From contig OZ026622.1 of the NCBI GenBank assembly GCA_964020975.1, forward strand, positions 89,819,462 to 89,883,461: 64,000 bases of DNA, written 5' to 3'. Below the pieces are notes generated by a model. The model was given only the letters and a program-made list of their open reading frames with translations. It was not told the DNA's origin and searched no databases. The first letter of the stretch is position 1. Every line of letters starts with the position of its first letter. Both the position numbers and the translations under genes were made by a program. This document shows positions 45,531-59,099 of this stretch, piece after piece. The DNA comes from Hermodice carunculata. Its lineage: Eukaryota > Annelida > Polychaeta > Eunicida > Amphinomidae.

Positions 45531-48500
45531 AGTCAAGATCGAGTTTGATTCCAGCTCAAATCCACCTGAACTGAGATCAAATTCCAGGAGTGTTTGCACT
45601 TGTCCAGCTTATTTGAAGGCCATACTCAGTTTCAGCCTGATATTTAAACCGGGGTAAAGGGTTGTTCACAGGAACACGTGAAGCAGATTTGCAAGGTATT
45701 TTGTTTCAAAATTGATAATAATGGCTGAATTCATCCCTGTTTTTGATCACATGGATCTTGCAGACAACCAATTTTGAGGGATTTCACTTGTTCTTGCATA
45801 CCAACTTGAGTGGTCTTTTTCTCTCTGCTCCTGTTGCCTCTTGATGATGAGCGCTTGGGAGCAGCTCCACCATCCGTAGTTACATGTGTGCCTACACTCT
45901 CTGTGAGCTGACTGGAAGCTTCTACGCTGGCTGTCTTGCATGTGTTCTGCAGAAATGAAACATTGCATACTGTATTAATTCATGTCAATGCTGTGAAAAG
46001 GATATGTAGTGAGCTGCATATAATAGTTCCCAGCATTCACACAGAATTTGAAACATAGATGACTGTCCATATATACGGGGAATATTGTGTTAGGCATAAG
46101 TTTTCAATACAAAAAAGTTTACACTTAACATGTATTTATTTAATGGTCTCATAACAATCTTTTTTGTTGCATTACAACAAATCTGTCGTATCGTGTGTCC
46201 TTTTGCATAATTATGACCATGAATATGGAGTATTACCGTTGTTTACTTGTACTTTCATGCTTCCATGTCATATTAATATGCCTTATTATCACAATACCTA
46301 AATAACAAATGTACATGCGTATTTAATCTACATGTATATGTAGATTCCACTGTGATTTTTTAGTTTTGTGGCTGCATTTTGTTGTGTCGACAGCAATGAG
46401 CAAAAGAGATACGTAGAAACCGTTTGCCTGGTCATGACAACATTTCACTCAAATGAATTCTTGTACACTTTAATGATTAATGTTGTTCATAAAAAATGTT
46501 TCATTTAAAATGTTCAAGTGACAGTAAGTGGCAGCACCAATCTGAAATGTGTCACATATGAACGTGATATCACTCGGGTTATTCCAAATGGTACAATGGA
46601 GCTGGAGCAGCCACATTCACGTTTAGGGGAACAAAGGGTTAAAGTGTGCCAACTGCTTTGTTATATAAATTTTGCTTTTCCTTTACAACATAAGCCCTTT
46701 CTGAAGTCCAAAGGTATGTAGCACACAATAGAGGTAAACGTACCAAAGCATGGGAAATATGACACTTGACTGAATGGTGTGGCGTACAGAAAAAAAAACA
46801 CTTTGGAATTGCGTTGTCAGTTGACCTTTATTACGCCATTCGCTCCAGATAGTGAGAGAGATGCACTGCAAAGTACATAGCAAAATTCTTACAATAATGT
46901 TTGGCGTTTTTCAAATACACATTCATATTTATATTTGACACACATATATTTCACAAATACTATCACGCGTGCACAAAATTACGGATACACGTATAAACAC
47001 AAACAACGTGTATTTGACCAAAATAAAGTTACATGAAATATTTAATATTTAAAACATTTAATACACAGAATATATAATTACAATCTGACTATTTCAACGT
47101 ATCAAAAACCATTAGAGGCAATAATACGAAGAAGCCAGTTTGTAATGATAATTCCGCATGGAATTTACTGTAAATTTATAACAAATATTCTCCACGTAAA
47201 TCTACGTGTTTACGCGGTATATAATGTAGAAATTAAACCCACACGAATAAATAAATATGCTCGCGGTGCGATGATGCGCGCTCCCGCAGATTTCCCAATT
47301 TATCTAAAAAAAACATATATATTCTTACTTACACAACTAAGGGGTCTCGTGAGCCACCAAAGTCAATCCATAGCACAAGCTGATATTAGCAAGCTCGGTC
47401 CGGGGTACGCAGGAACAGGATTCATGACTGCACCACAAACTGACTAGTCCATGTGAGCTTGCTAGCGCCGAGTGGGGTGCGAAAAAGCCAGGAAGGTCTT
47501 ATATATCACCCATCATCCGGGGTATTCAAAACAGGACTTATGATTGGCCGAAGCCATAACAAAAACTCGTTACATCGGATAGCAGCAGGCAAGATAACAT
47601 TGTTAACCCACAAAATGCGTAAAAGTATAGACCGTCACTGCCTGCCAAAAAGTGCCCTTATAATGTTAAAAAATGAGGAATGATTAATAAATTCAAGCAC
47701 AGCGAACTGTGGACGACAAATGGTATTATAATCAATGTGGTCATTTAATATGATGCGTCACTGAAGTGGTTTTTATAGTCAGATCACATTTTTCCCACAA
47801 ATAGTCCTTTCTCTTCCTATTACAATGAAATGGGGCTAGGTTTATACCACGTGCGTTTTGCTCATCTAAAGAGCCTCTAAATTAGTCTATGTACTAAATG
47901 GGCAATTCAGTCTAAATAAATAAGTAAACCTAAACCTATCTCGTTGCGCCAAGGCAGATCCTGGCTCCATCGCACTGCGTGTTATATGCTGGTGCCATGA
48001 CAAATTGCTTGTTTTTGTGCTAAAAATTCGAATTCTTTGTCTTTTATTGGGTGACTTTTAGTGTAGGGCTTGTATGGCCCGTCGCTTGGCCATGTCAACG
48101 TGACACTTGTGACCTTTCAGCAGGTTGCCTCGGTATTTTTAACACAAACATTGCTTGCGTCTACCTTCTTCAGCTTGGGACCATGTTTTTCATGCAAAAA
48201 AAAATTCAAATCAATAGGACAAAGTATTTCTCAGCTTCTTAAATCGGCTAGCATTCATGTTTTCTAGTCGGTATTTTATGTTAAGCAGTGCCCATGATGG
48301 TAAATTTCTACCTGTCATATTACATTTTATTGTTGCCTTGTAACAAAACGTGATAAGTGAATACCTTTTATTTTAGACAGTCCATGTAAAACATACCACA
48401 TACAAAACACTAAAATCTGCATACCTTCCACTCTACCCACAAAACACCAAATAAAGAGTGAGAGTCAGAGAGAGGAAAAAGAAATATAAAGGTGTATAAA

Positions 48501-48599
48501 TGTAGCTGGAATATTAATGTTACATACCTTCACCACTTTGGTACATCATTCTTATACAAGATTGTGCAACCTTGATCTGAGAGAAGAACAGAGGGATTA
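45531..48599. other. No gene family recognised; see candidate exon
   Basis: Besides the minus-strand open segment at 45731-45946, a + frame at 46518-46721 runs to a donor AAG|GTATGT at 46713/46714, but its acceptor is unclear. Open frames at 47145-47683 have no motif. Confidence 0.4.
45731..45946 (-). other. Acceptor-bounded open segment, possible exon
   Basis: On the minus strand TTTCATTTCTGCAG| is a strong acceptor. It is followed by 71 codons to a stop. The peptide is polar, with ASSQLTESVG and a basic APKRSSSRGNRSREKK cluster that could be a nuclear localisation signal. No partner exon or domain was found, so it may be chance. Confidence 0.25.
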
Positions 48600-51500
48600 A
48601 TCTGAAGAAATGATCAATTATACCAGCATTTTATTTGTATGTTCCATTCTCTCATAAAATTTGTATATCTGATGACGCCAAAGTGCATCAAATGTGTTAA
48701 GCCTATTGCTGACAAACATACCACTAGCACTATATCTCGTGTGTAACCAATAAATTTCCTAAAAGCATTATTGTAACTGACCGCTACCTTGTTTAAACTT
48801 TGTGTGTTAGCATTTGTCCACAGACAAGCACAATACATAGCTAAGCAAAAGGAATGAAATAATTTGATCTTTATATCAAAACTACATTTGGAAAATTTTC
48901 TAATGAAAATATTTGCTTCCATATAAAATGACCGTGTTTGGCGCATAACATCCTCGTTATCCTTTGATGAAATCTGCTATTTTATACCCAAATACTTGTG
49001 AGATTCAGCAAACTTTGAACATATCACAATGAGATAGACACTGGGTACACTTTTTACTTTGTTTCGCAAACTCTGAAACAACATACAGCATGTTTAAGAA
49101 GGATTGAACACAATATCATGATTGGTTCCATAGTCTGCATATAAATTTATCAAAGTTTGTGATCCCTTTGCAGAGGGACCGAGCAATAACATGTCATCAG
49201 CATATAAGAGATGGTTAAACATAGTACCAGCAATACTACAGTCAACATATTTAGCACTTAATTCTAGACTAAGGTCATCCAAATACACATTAAACAATTT
49301 CGGCAAGAGAACACTACCTTGACGTTCACCATTTGATACTTTAAAAATTTCAGAATAACATTTGTCCGCATAACACACACCTGCTCAGTGTATACCACAC
49401 ACCAAGAGGAAGAACTATATACCAAGGCACATTTCTGTTAATTAATTTAGCAAATAATGTGGAATGATTAACCTTATCAAAGGCTTTGGAAGCATCTAGT
49501 GAGCATATGTACACTGAACGACCATGTGCACAATAATAATCAATCATTTACTTGAGTACATATATACACATATCAGTTGAGTGCCCACGCTCGACCCAAA
49601 CTGGTAGTCTGTAGTAGAGAGCTGCATGTTACAATGATCTAATATAATGATTTCTATCAGCTTAGAAATGCTATTACTGAGGGCTATAGGTCTGTAGTTA
49701 TTTGTATCATAAAGATCACCAGCTTTATTTTTCAACACAGGTACCAACACAGTCTCTACCATGGATTCAGGTGTGCCCATCGATAAACGTACTGGTAAAA
49801 AAATCATAAACAATAGAATATGTATACTTGTGCTACAGTGTATAAGCTTTTCGGCATGCAATGTATCACTGGCAGCTGCCTTATTTCTATGCAAGTCACC
49901 TATAGTTGAGCCTATTTTCAAAAGAGTGACAATCATGGAATTTTCAAAAAATACAATTTCCTGATTGTGGACACTTGTGGAACGTATTTAATATGTCTCT
50001 GAAGTGATTACCCCAAATAAAAGCTATTTGTGGAGGTCTTACGGCTCCATCGACACAAGAAGCAAGAGGAATTTTCTTATTGTTCATACTTTTTACATTT
50101 GTCCAGAACTTCTTTGTATCTTTAAGTGAAAGATCATTAGCAAGAGCGTCAGCTTTAGCCATATCTTCCTGCTGCCTACATTTACGCAAGGCCAGCTTAA
50201 ACTGTGTTCTAGCCTGTTGCATAAGATCAAACAAAGGTCCTCGACGGGGCTTACCATGGAGTCTCCACATAGTAAATGCTTCTCTTGACTTAATGTGAGC
50301 ATCTTTAACAAAATCATTCCAGCCAGGAAGATTGAATCTGCTCCCATTATTGTTTAACTGTCTCTGTACTGGCCTGCTTAAGAGCTGACACAATGTGGAC
50401 ACACAACACTGTCAGGCTATTTTTATGTTAAGTGGAATCACACTGACAGTCTTGACATGTTAATGCATCGACAGGTAAATAAACCTGTTTTAAGTACTTG
50501 TAAGTAGCAACATAAAGTTTTTTTTTAAAATTTCATAGCGCACACTAGGCCAGTTGTAAAGGCGAATTCTGTCACCCCCATCTTTATTAGTCACAGACTT
50601 ACGTGTAACCCTTGCTGAAATTGACACAATCAGGGGTAGGTGATCTGAAGTTATTTAATCTTTAAGTACACTTACATCCCAAATCGAGTTATGGGCTGAA
50701 CATGTAGTTAAACAGTGATCAAGCCAACTTGTAGATCTGCATGCTTCACTCACATATGTAAACATATCAGATTTATCTCTAAGTATTACACAGTCAGAGA
50801 GGAAAAACCCGTTGCTTTTACACAAAGTAGTTAATTCATTCCAAATAATGATTTGTTACTAGGATCAGCATTCCAGTCACCAATAACTATTACATTTGCA
50901 GTATCTGCATCCATAATAATAGCATTGATCTTACCAAGATAGTTACAATATTCGTCTACATTTTCATCACATTGGCATGAAAGGTATATATTTAAGATCA
51001 AAAGCTTGGTGTTACTGGTAAACACTTCCAATCTAACAATCCTTCTATTATTAAAATTCACATTTTTACACATGAACTAAGACATTTTTTCGATAATATA
51101 ACAAGACCTCCAAAGGATCTACATTTAACTATCCCTTGGCTTTTATCCATTGATGAAATTCTAAATGCTGAATAGTCCAGATGTATATCATGTAGCAATG
51201 AAAGTTCATTATCAAATAGCCAGTGTCCTTAAAGCAAACAGATATCATGAGAATCACATAAACTTAAAAACTGATACCAATGAGGCCTTGATAAACCTAC
51301 AATTATATGATAACAATTTTTGTTCAGACACCTTTATTTCGTCTGTCATTTATATCTGTAAGATTTGTACAAAAGGATACCCTTTGGCCCCTAACTTAGA
51401 TCTAGCATTGTATCCATCTTGAATCTAGGTACCCTGATACAAACGGATGCATAGGTATCAAATTTAGTCTCTAGCTTTTCACAGTCCACAGAAATACCCT

Positions 51501-51714
51501 ATGTCTCTATCACATAGTTTGTCAGAGAAGCGGATGTAGCCTTTCGATCTAGTCTGGTGATAAAGAGATCTACAACCTGGCCAGACTTTACAGCAGCAAG
51601 ATTTGAAGCACCTTTACAAGTCTCTGTGATCTGCTTGTTGTATTTCTTGTAGCTAATTTTGGAAAATCCATTCACATTTACTCCTGGTTGGCTCAGCTGA
51701 TCAGACGTCCACAC
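48600..51714 (-). mobile_element. Long LINE copy with ORF1 and ORF2 (CR1-like)
   Basis: In minus-strand order: the end of ORF1 (51714-51348), with VVDLFITRLDRKATSASLTN, DCEKLETKFDTYAS and IRVPRFKMD. Endonuclease follows (about 51245-50831), with KGHWLFDNELSLLHDIHLDY, GGLVILSKKCLS and VIGDWNADPSNKSLFG. The linker spans 50402-49944 (NGSRFNLPGWNDFV, DTKKFWTNVKSM). RT (49936-49094) has NYRPIALSNSISKLIE, CSLDASKAFDKVNHSTLF, ERQGSVLLPKLFNVYLDDLS and LLYADDMLLLGPSAKG. The C-terminus is at 48946-48614. YADD, GDWNAD and DASKAFD are intact, but in-frame stops and shifts break it. The 5' end and tail are not defined. Confidence 0.92.
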
Positions 51715-53069
51715 GTATGATACTTAAGGATGGTATCCAACACTTGCTCTACCTTGCTGTCAAGTCCTCATGGTGTTTAGTTTTCCTACTATATGTAGTC
51801 ATAACACAGAATATGAAAATTGACTGGTACGTTACACTTTTTTCCCGCCAGTGCAGCCTGTGTTCAGCAAGTACTTTAAAGCATCTTATAGTAACATGCG
51901 CTAAGCTGAGCCCACATAGTCTAATTTGATGCACTTGTTATATGTATGGTTGCCTGTAATGGAATGGAATGTCCGTGTTTAATTCGTGTTATTTTGTTAC
52001 TTGCCAGACATTGTTACACATATGGTAAAAGCTTATGTTCTTCCGACAAATCTACTAGTGTCATTCAATTCTACATGACCCTAACTTGTTTATTATATTA
52101 AAGTGAGCTCATATTCACTTGTTATATTCTCAAATGATCGGCTATCCTATAGATACTCTTGTTACATGTGCAAGCTCAGTTTTACTAGATATTCTACTTA
52201 TGTGTATTGTTACCTTGTCGTCTTCAACTCCACATGTAGCTGTTAGTTATTAATACATTTGGCCATTGTCTGCCTGCACTTGGGGTAAACTATTAAATCA
52301 TTTCCATGCCTTAAAAATATAGCTACAGGTGTGTCATGCACCTCTAACGTTCTTTTATTTATATCTCTACTAGTGTGCTCCTGGTCATAAATTTGTTCAC
52401 TCAGGGTGTACTTATAAATATAATTATTGTGACGTACTACAAGCTCATGGTGTGCCTGGTAAATTCCCATTCACTTGATTTGCATTATGTGTGTAGTTCT
52501 GGTACCTATAAATACGTCTATTGGTGAATAATGGTATGGCCCAGTTTAGGCCCCTTAAATTTTTTCCCTTGCGATCATGCTGTGTGCATTCATATATTTT
52601 GTGCTTTTTCTGTATTTTCGTGTTATTCGTTTTGTTACTATGGGATATCGTCTGAATCTTTCCCTACGCATACCACCCATAAACTTCACCATACACCCAC
52701 CTACCGACCCCTTAACGCACATCCAAATTAACCACTATCTATTGCCACCCTCTTCTGGCCTTCCAGCATTCATACCACATTCACATCATTAATGCAGTTT
52801 CTTTTTTTCCCTCCTGTCATTCCTTATGGGGATAAGCATCAATCAGTATAGAGTGGCAATTGGACTTTTTACAACAGTTGGTCAACACCCTGTAAATATT
52901 TTTGTCCCAACTACACTGCCGAAACTGAAGTAAGCCTTTCTTTTTGCTTCTTGTCCTCAATAACAATTAACCTGATTTTATTAGGTTTTACATGCCTTCA
53001 ACACATACTTTCAGTCTTGCAAGGTTTTTTATTTCAGTCCTGCATTAATGTGCATCAAATCCAGGACAA
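51715..53069. other. No gene recognised
   Basis: This stretch probably includes 5' sequence of the LINE to the left and of the LINE to the right. A + frame at 52577-52792 has Pro/His-rich sequence (PPINFTIHPPTDPL) without a family match. Confidence 0.4.
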
Positions 53070-53732
53070 AACGGCCCCTCTGCAAAATCACTTAAAACTT
53101 TGCCATTCTAACGTCCATAGTATTAAAAGTTTGGGTAAATATGATGAACTTCATTTATTAGCAAAAACCGAAAACTTGAATGTTATTACTTTATCCGACA
53201 CTTAGTTAACACGAATTTTCCTGATCAACTGAAACTGACCATCCCACAGAATCAGGAGGAGGGGTCCTTACGTATGTTTCTTCTTCGCTACCACGTCGAA
53301 GGCACACTGACTCACAAGATCTTAATTCAGAATGCATCTGGGTTGAGATTACTACAAAACATGAAGTTTTACTGATTGGAAATTACTATTGACCTTCTGG
53401 CCAGTCTGCTGAAACATGGGGTGCCTTTCTTGAGTCTTTGAATACCTCTGTCTCTATAGCGCCTGTAAGTGGCCCATATTTTCTCCTTATTTCTAGCAAT
53501 TTTAATGATAGATGCTTAGACTGGAATTCACCACAGCAACATTTTGACCTTGGTTTAGTCCTCTTGAACCTAGTTTCTGACCACAACCTCTATCAGCTTA
53601 TACATGAACCTACAAGAACCACTGAATACTCAAAAAACCTGCTAGATATTTTAATAACTGACTCTTCTTGACTGAGACTTGACACTGGTGTTCTTATTCC
53701 TCTTTCAAATTCTGATCATGCAATCGTGTTCT

Positions 53733-53811
<79 letters not shown>

Positions 53812-55490
53812 ATCACACTTTAAAGACGGCCCATTAAAACGTCATGTTTGGAACTACAACAAAACCAATTATCCTGACTTATTTCTACACTATTATCAGC
53901 CCCTTGGAATACAGCCTACAAAGTCCATGACAACCTTGACGATATCATTTCTAACTGGTCAGACTTGCTTCTTTCCACTGCCAAGGAATTTATATCCCAT
54001 AGATAAGTCACCGTTAGACCCTCTGCCAGTCCTTGGGTCACCACCAAATTAAAAAAGCTTATACGTTTCCGAAATTGAGCATGAGAGCATTTTAGGAATA
54101 TAGCTAACAAGTCACCTTCTTATACACTTGAGGTTTCCATGAAGGTCGAAAAGTTTTACCACTTTTACAAGAAGTCACCTTACCATGTACTCAACATAAC
54201 TTGAAAATCAATGTGATCTTACTTTGCTTAATCACTTTCTAAACTGGAGGATAATGAAATAAATCCAAAACAATGGTGGAGCTTATCTAAGTCTGTCTTA
54301 GGATCTAAAATCGACCAGGATATTCCTCCCATTATTAAATACGACCAAATCACATCTTGCAAGGTAAAAATATGTGACATTTTCAAAACGTATTTTGCAA
54401 GTCAATGCACAACTTCTTCTGACATTCACTCCCCGCCAATGCCTGAATTTGGTTACCATACAGAGTCTAGATAAACTGAATTCATTTTGATAAGCAGGAT
54501 GTTTTGAAAGTTTTAATGTTTCTAAGAGTTACTTCAGGCCTGACAATATTGGCAACATCCTTCTCAAGAATGCTGTTCACTCCATCTGTAATCCTCTGAC
54601 AAAAATATTTCAACTTTCTTTTAATCAAGCTTGCTTTCCCTTACCCTGGAAATGTTCAAATGCTTGTCCTTTCTTCAAAAAATCTAACAGACAAATAAAA
54701 AGTAGCGATAGGCCAATATCTTTAGTCCGTAATGTTTCTATAATCTTTGAATAGCTAATGTTCAATGCCCTCTATGAATATTTCACAGTAAACAATCTCC
54801 TAACATCTAAAAACTCAGGTTTTCAAGGCAGGCGACTCAACAATAAATCAACTTGTCTATCTACTTCATATTATCTACAACAGTCTAGAGCTATCAAAAG
54901 AAGCCAGAATGGTATTTCTTGATGTGTCTTAGGCGTAGGACGAGATATGGCATCCTGAACTCCTCTTTAAACTTAAGCAGCTTGGTATATCTGATCATCT
55001 TGTTACCTGGGTTGAAAGCTATCTTCAAACTCCAAAGAGTCACTATTCATGGTCTGCTTTGCTTCCTATCCAGGCTTGGGTGCCTGAGGGCTCTATCCTC
55101 AGGCTCCTCCTATTCTTGGTTAATGTATATGACAAGGTGGAAAATCTCACATATAAAGTGAGATTGTTTACTGGTGACACTAGTGTACTCGAAATTGTCT
55201 ATAACCCTGTTTAATCCTGATGCCACCTAAACACCAATCTGTCCCTAGTACATCACTTGGGCATGCTATGGCGAGTTTTATCCAATGCCACCAAATCACT
55301 ATCTGTTATTTTTTCTAGGAAACAGGTGAAACCTTATCACCCGCCAGTGTTTTTAGGTATGTCTCCGATTCCTGAGACATTACGAAATTACGGTGTAATC
55401 TTTCACCGCATCGACAAATATGTTGGATATAAGTTTCTCGTAACTTTTGCATGCAACTGTTTGACTATGCATATTTAACGATTGTTCGAG
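53070..55490 (+). mobile_element. LINE ORF2 copy, endonuclease to thumb, with (CT)n insertion
   Basis: The + strand begins KLCHSNVHSIKSLGKYDELH then LNVITLSDT, an endonuclease start. It continues with HEPTRTTEYSKNLLDILI and NSDHAIVFC (the SDH motif). A 75-bp (CT)n follows, then HVWNYNKTNYPDLF. RT blocks are NILLKNAVHSICNPLTKIFQ, FFKKS...SDRPISLVRNVS, FKLKQLGISDHLVTW, VPEGSIL and LLFLVNVYD. The catalytic box reads LFTGDTSV where ADD is expected. FSRKQVKPYHPPVF marks the post-palm region. Motif order is complete, with many stops and frameshifts. Confidence 0.88.
53734..53808. repeat. (CT)n microsatellite inside LINE
   Basis: About 37 CT units placed a few codons after the endonuclease SDH motif. 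Ser-Leu open frames here are artefacts. Confidence 0.98.
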
Positions 55491-56963
55491 CAAGAAAGCC
55501 ACTTATGGGATAAAAAATTGAGTTGACTGGAACAATACAACCAATACCATACAATACAAAAGTAGCCCGTTTATGAAATAAGAAACGAGTTCCATGCATC
55601 AAATATGACAGTTTTTTGTCCTCATATAAAACTAGTAAATTTAAGTCAGTAAGTTGTGACAGAAAATCATTGTTACGAACATGTGCCGTTCCACGAAATA
55701 ATAGTGAGGGGGAAAATTATTTGACAGAGTGTTTTGTGGTAAACTTAAGGCGGGGTTATTGAGACACTACATAGGAATAAAATCGGCCTGTAATTTACCT
55801 TTGACTGTTTGCAACTTTTTTTTTTATAACGAACCTTTTCTAAGGATCAGGAAATATTAGTTTGATAAAGATAATTTGAATAGATCAGTAGACGTGAAGG
55901 GGTGCAGTATCTGTGGACGGTGGTCCCTATGCCGTCAAGACCACATTAGACAGTGTCATTACCATATCCAAACCGTCGTCCTAACAAAACAAATCCAAGT
56001 CAATTCCAACCAAAGGCAATGTTCCTTGGTATTTATAGCTGAAACATATAAATTTATAGTTCGTATTTACCCAAAAGAGACCAAAACGTAAGTGCAAAGG
56101 TCCATAGGGGGAAAAAAACTTTATCTAGTTTTCACATGACAGAATGCAAAAAGTTTTGTTTGAATTTATTGGCCTATTTGAGTAAATTGGCTTGAACAGT
56201 TGCATCTTCCATGCATATACAGGACCATACAATTTATGAAAAGGGACCAAAATTTGCAGCACATCAGAGAATTTGTAAGTGGAGGTTCTTAACCTGTTGA
56301 AAATGTCAATAAAATTCAGTATTTAAAAAGGTACTACTTGCAACCACCATCTCAACAATGATCATCATCCATATAAGTCCACAAAGCGACACCAACACCA
56401 ACATCAATCCATCAGAAAAGCCCTCTAGGCCTAAAATGACCATCAATAAGAATCTAAACAACTTGATTATATAATTCGATGTGTTTTAGGCATGTAGTTA
56501 AAGACATGATGTTGTTTTAAAGGAGATAAATAAGAGTATTTCAAAAAGAAAAGTGTTTGAATTTCCAAATATAGTAAGTACATTGGTTCAAATGTTAAAC
56601 ATCAGCCAGAAGCAAGTGACATTAGACCTCAAATCATTAAAACGTAGTCAAAAATGCATTACAATAGTCAAAATTTGTAAGGATAGCAGTCATATTTCAA
56701 GTTGGTTTCCAGAAGTATTTTTGAAAGGACATTTAAATGTTCAAGAAAGCATATAATCCCACAAATCATCTAATAAGTAATTATTAGGGTAATAATTTAA
56801 AATTCCAAAACTGTAGTATGCCATTGTAAGTCATCTGTAAGTCAGCCAAGCATAATGTACATCTAACTCGTAGTTCTATAAAGTTCAAAAGGTCGAATTG
56901 TAAAACAGTCCTAATTATTGTAAAATTCTACTACCTTTATCAGAGAAAGAATTCGGTTTTATG

Positions 56964-57003
<40 letters not shown>

Positions 57004-58159
57004 GAGGGAGGGATCATTTGAAATTCCTAAAGGTAACTGTAAGTATAACTGTTTTCCTGTAACAGTTTTAAATTTTTTCATTTATAATCAGACGTAGTTC
57101 AACTTGTCAGTCAGTTGATTTAGATGCTAATTATTTATACAAGAGAGAGACAGAAAAAGAGTACATTAAACACTTTGAGCCAACCTGACATGACTTTCAC
57201 AATAACAAACTATATTCATCAGACAATTATAAAAAACAACATCAGTTTCACTACACTTGGAACACTTACTGCACTGTAATATGTGCAGAAAATGCTTGAA
57301 TGTGCAAATTGTTACCAAATATATAAGGGTTCCATGAAAAGAGACGTAGATAACAGTTTTCAATGATAGTGATGAGACCAAACCGAATACCAGTTTAACC
57401 TTGTCAGATCCAGGATCATTTACGAAATAGTAAGACATGCTAGTGTTCGTCGTCAGAAGAATCCATTACCAACAGTAATGATATTTAAACGAATGAGAGT
57501 ATCTTCTACCTGACTTGGAACAGGTTACCAACGTATTGGCAGTGGGTTAAACCAGTTTTACGGGATCCCAATCCTCCCACTTTGGAAAACACTCACATTC
57601 ATTTAAAGTAGGCCTAAAACAAATTTAGCCCTTAATGTTAATGTACAGTTATAAAAGGTAATTACTTGACCATAGTTCACAGACATCATCCAAACAATGA
57701 CAGGGCAATTAAGAATTTTAAGTCAGACTACTATATTTACATTAGAATTGCGTAACATGTCAAAATTTGAATTTAAACACTAAAAAAAGTTTCCACGTGA
57801 ACACAGGATAACTAAATTTGATGCTAATATTATATTTATTATGAAACATGGTTAAGTTCTTCCATGTTCCATTCTCACTAGAAAAAACAGCACAATAGGT
57901 CTAAAATTCGTTGCAAAATTATTACTCACATCAGCTGAGTATGTATTCCTTACATTTTGTCACTATATTCAAAAGGATGAGAAAATAGAAGGCCTGTATT
58001 GTTCAACATGATGCCTGAGAACTTAAATGGTCCTTATTTCATTTTATATTTGTTGTAATTATAATAAATTTTATGTTCCAGTATTGAAAGTTCGATCAAG
58101 CTCATGGTAAAACAATCTCAGCTACAACATTTAAATACATAAACACATTTCTTTGTGTT
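55491..58159. other. No gene recognised; (AG)n tract
   Basis: An (AG)n with GGG variants lies at 56964-57012. Open frames at 55876-56091 and 56553-56756 (+) and 57166-57438 (-) carry no motif. Confidence 0.5.
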
Positions 58160-58915
58160 TTACTGACACTCAGAAAATACCTTATTAATATGTTCATATA
58201 AATCAACATGATATTTCTGTAGAACATATTGATATTTATCTTTAAAGTTAAGAAAAACCTTTTTTAATCTTATTTTGGAAAACCCCTGTTTAATAAGTCT
58301 TCCAACAAGTGATTTTTGTCTACCAGCAAAATCTTTAAAATCAGCACAGTTTCTTGCGAAAGCAGTTAGTCTTGAGACATAGACACCATAAGCAGGATTG
58401 ATAGGAATATTACTACTTATATATGGATAATTTACTATATCAAAATTGAAATCATCTCTTTTCTCATACACTTTTGATTTTAATATACCACCATCATTGA
58501 ATAGGAGTAGATCTAAAAATGAGCATGTTGTGTTCTTTTCAGTGGTTTCTTTTAGTTCCAGGTCACTAGGATAAATTGATGTAATGTAATCTTTTAAATG
58601 TTTGTTGTTGACACTTAATAAATCATCTATATATCAAGCACATACAGTTTCGAAAGATTTGAGAATCTGTCCATATCGTCGTGCTCGCATGAAACATAGA
58701 CAGGCTGGTCTAAGTCCCATAGACAAATATCTTCTCATACAGGATCTTACATCGATCAGCAAAATACTTGTTGAATGTCTCACACTTCTCACTTTTGGTA
58801 AAAAGAGTCTTTCCATTGTCCACTGGAGGAATGTTTCGATATACTGTATGATTGAGAACGAAATTACAAAGGTGTCACCATTTTTCAGGATTAATCTCTC
58901 TTGAAAGGGCTTCAT
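58160..58915 (-). mobile_element. Reverse transcriptase of an unusual, Penelope-like family (fragment)
   Basis: The clear part (minus, about 58630-58160) reads YIDDLLSVNNKHLKDYITSI, YPSDLELKETTE, SFLDLLLFNDGG, VYEKRDDFNFDIVNYPYISS, NPAYGVYVSRLTAFARNCAD and LIKQGFSKIRLKKVF. It has a YxDD catalytic box. The SFLDL...YDKRDDFNFxIVNFP and YGVYISQLIRFAR blocks belong to a family of animal RT proteins with GIPMGTNCAPLLADL upstream of the DD box. I know it as widespread but poorly named; a Penelope-like relation is my guess. The upstream frame to 58915 shows a drifted MGLRPACLCFM in that position. Broken and truncated. Confidence 0.7.
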
Positions 58916-59099
58916 TCCAGATTTTGGTAAAGACGAATATAATTTTAATAAGTATATAGTTTAGTGTAATATTCCGTTTCCGTTAATTGAACTGATGGAG
59001 ACACTTAACATTCTGGGTTATGAGGAGCGTATGGGATCGAGGTTTTGGTATCAGGCGCTCATACCTATGTAAGTGCGATTGCTCTGCCTTAATTACCTG
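58916..59099. other. No gene recognised
   Basis: Short spacer between two mobile-element fragments. Confidence 0.4.

Noticed and set aside
46518-46721. Frame ending at a GTATGT donor as a host exon
   Set aside because: No clear acceptor and no partner exon; too weak to list as coding.
47145-47683. Two + frames at 47.1-47.7 kb as transposon ORFs
   Set aside because: No catalytic or structural motif was recognised in either.
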